Assembly: GCA_964388485.1 (NCBI GenBank)
Contig: CAYMAS010000012.1
Location: forward strand, 31,510-95,509
Length of the DNA: 64,000 bases
Origin: JBCDKH01 sp964388485
GTDB lineage: Bacteria; Planctomycetota; Phycisphaerae; Tepidisphaerales; Tepidisphaeraceae
Reading direction: 5' to 3'
Shown: in pieces, positions 62,981 through 64,000 of the stretch
Position numbering within the stretch: the stretch's first letter is position 1
Layout: the number at the start of each line of letters is the position of its first letter
Program-made: the position numbers and the translations under genes
Notes under the pieces: generated by a model
Told to the model about the DNA's origin: nothing
Seen by the model: only the letters and a program-made list of their open reading frames with translations
The model's database searches: none

Positions 62981-63840
62981 TCATGCCGGCGACGCTCCGC
63001 ATGGGCAACGAACAGTCACAGCGAAGGCGAACGAGGTGGGCGCCGCACCGTGTTGCGGGTCAAGGCCGGGGCCGCAGGCGTGGCTGCCCAAGCCGCTAGG
63101 ACGGTAACCAACGTCGACGGACATACGGTTGCGGCGAACTAGGTCGCGCGTGTGCGACGTGGCTTTAAATTCAGACGGGGCATAGCGGTGAACTTGGAGG
63201 TCACTGGTCGGGTCGAAGTCGAACCGCAAGCCGTCGCCGAGGGCGCGGGTAAACGACTCCCAACGAACGTCGGTACGTAGGCCGTTGTCCTGCGGGCGCG
63301 GATAAATGGTGTGCAGGTCCTCGAGGGGCATGGCGTCTCGACCGACGGGTGCGGCTGCGGTCGAGTCGGCGTAGCACGTGCCGGGTCCATGGCCGAACCA
63401 CTCGACGCTGTCGCAGCCTGCCGGGAGTCTCAGGGCCAGCGCGACTCAAGACAGCATCGGCGGCCATTCGCCTTCGAAATCTCCGAACATCGCCGACCTG
63501 CCCGCCGCCACCTCCGGTCGGATAGTGCCGCCCGCCAGTGGCGCTGGTCGCCGAGGTTGGGCACCTCCGGTCAAAGCCAATCGCTGCCATCGAAGTGCGC
63601 TGTTCGCGAAGAAGCAGGAGTCGCCGCGCGACGGCGACGAGCGCATCCACCACTTTCGTTTTGCTCCCGAGCAACCGCTTGCCGTCCGCGTGCCGCAGAC
63701 CTGCTTGTAGAGCCGCCGCAGCCACGATCTAGCCATCGGCCGGCCGCTGCCGTCGAGACGCCAGTTGTAGCAGTGACGCTTCGTGGTCGAGCGTCGGGTA
63801 CAGGACTCGAGCTGGCGATCGAAGGTGCTGAGCACTAAAC
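62981..63840 (-). pseudogene. GH2 beta-galactosidase (LacZ-type) C-terminal remnant
   Basis: The minus strand reads LRLPAGCDSVEWFGHGPGT, YPRPQDNGLRTDVRWESFTR and HACGPGLDP, matching the LacZ domain-5 pattern (LP-----V-W-G-GP-E-Y ... Y--PQENG-RTDVRW ... CGP). TGA at 63446-63448 interrupts LS-stop-VALALRLPAG where Arg (CGA) is expected, and frameshifts lie near 63150-63180 and further upstream (63480-63700, e.g. RLYKQVC and TDGKRLLGSKTK-like pieces). The N-terminal domains are absent up to the window edge. It probably released galactose from galactan side chains. Confidence 0.75.
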
Positions 63841-64000
63841 GTACCGGATCGATTGCAACCAGTCGGAACCACCCTTCGCAGCATCAGTGCGGTCGAAGCC
63901 GTCGGAGGCAGGTCGATCGATGCCGGCTCTCCCACGGGGGTACGGGCTTAGAGCAGATGGCGTCTTGGTCGCTCATGAGTCGTAGCCACAGCTTCGCAGG

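Noticed and set aside
35069..63448. A recoded genetic code (TGA or TAG read as an amino acid)
   Set aside because: Both codons terminate intact genes in the same window (TAG for the GH4 at 13714 and the PEP-CTERM gene at 28125; TGA for many others), and the affected genes usually also carry frameshifts or deletions.

Overview
The window reads as a piece of a high-GC planctomycete chromosome, most likely class Phycisphaerae. The clues are four pseudopilin-type genes with the near-invariant FTLVELLVVIGIIALL start, four PEP-CTERM proteins (xPEP, hydrophobic stretch, RRRR tail), an LEPR-xLL exported protein, an FGly-type sulfatase, and many secreted polysaccharide-degrading enzymes each with its own one-component regulator. 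No rRNA, tRNA, CRISPR array or intact transposase was seen.

Layout. 0-10.4 kb: EamA transporter, class I/II aminotransferase, a truncated RraA-like gene, a PhyH dioxygenase divergent from an AraC regulator, RidA, a large secreted glycosidase-like protein and a PEP-CTERM protein. 11-17.6 kb: an L-arabinose unit with a divergent AraC-type regulator, then a GH4 glycosidase, araB, araD and araA. 17.6-27.5 kb: sulfatase, GH32-like propeller, and a minus-strand operon (GH63-like toroid, GH74-like propeller, OYE/FadH-like reductase) divergent from a GntR-LacI-type regulator across a probable operator. 27.5-32.2 kb: PEP-CTERM protein, pseudopilin, GH5 and a second GH4. 32-36 kb: a poorly coding stretch with remnants, plus a membrane protein with a mutated metzincin motif. 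35.5-42.8 kb: LacI regulator, GH9, pseudopilin and PEP-CTERM. 43-53 kb: broken XylR-like regulator, LEPR-xLL protein, GH63-like, GH28, ribokinase remnant, ChbG/YdjC deacetylase, PepSY protein, Gfo/Idh/MocA dehydrogenase. 53-64 kb: a rhamnogalacturonan/galactoside locus (PL26-like lyase, SSS symporter, GntR regulator, GH2 beta-galactosidase) in which most genes carry a lesion.

Together the genes describe scavenging of plant or algal polysaccharides (xyloglucan, beta-glucan, pectin, arabinan or galactan, sulfated glycans): secreted hydrolases and lyases, surface pseudopilins and PEP-CTERM proteins, sugar-responsive regulators, and cytoplasmic arabinose catabolism.

Two genome-wide habits stand out. 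First, about fifteen genes are truncated, frameshifted or interrupted by in-frame TAG/TGA, several at expected Trp, Gln or Arg codons. Second, short tandem duplications (8-22 bp) sit exactly over stop codons of at least five genes, and other short repeats lie inside genes, one of them causing a frameshift.
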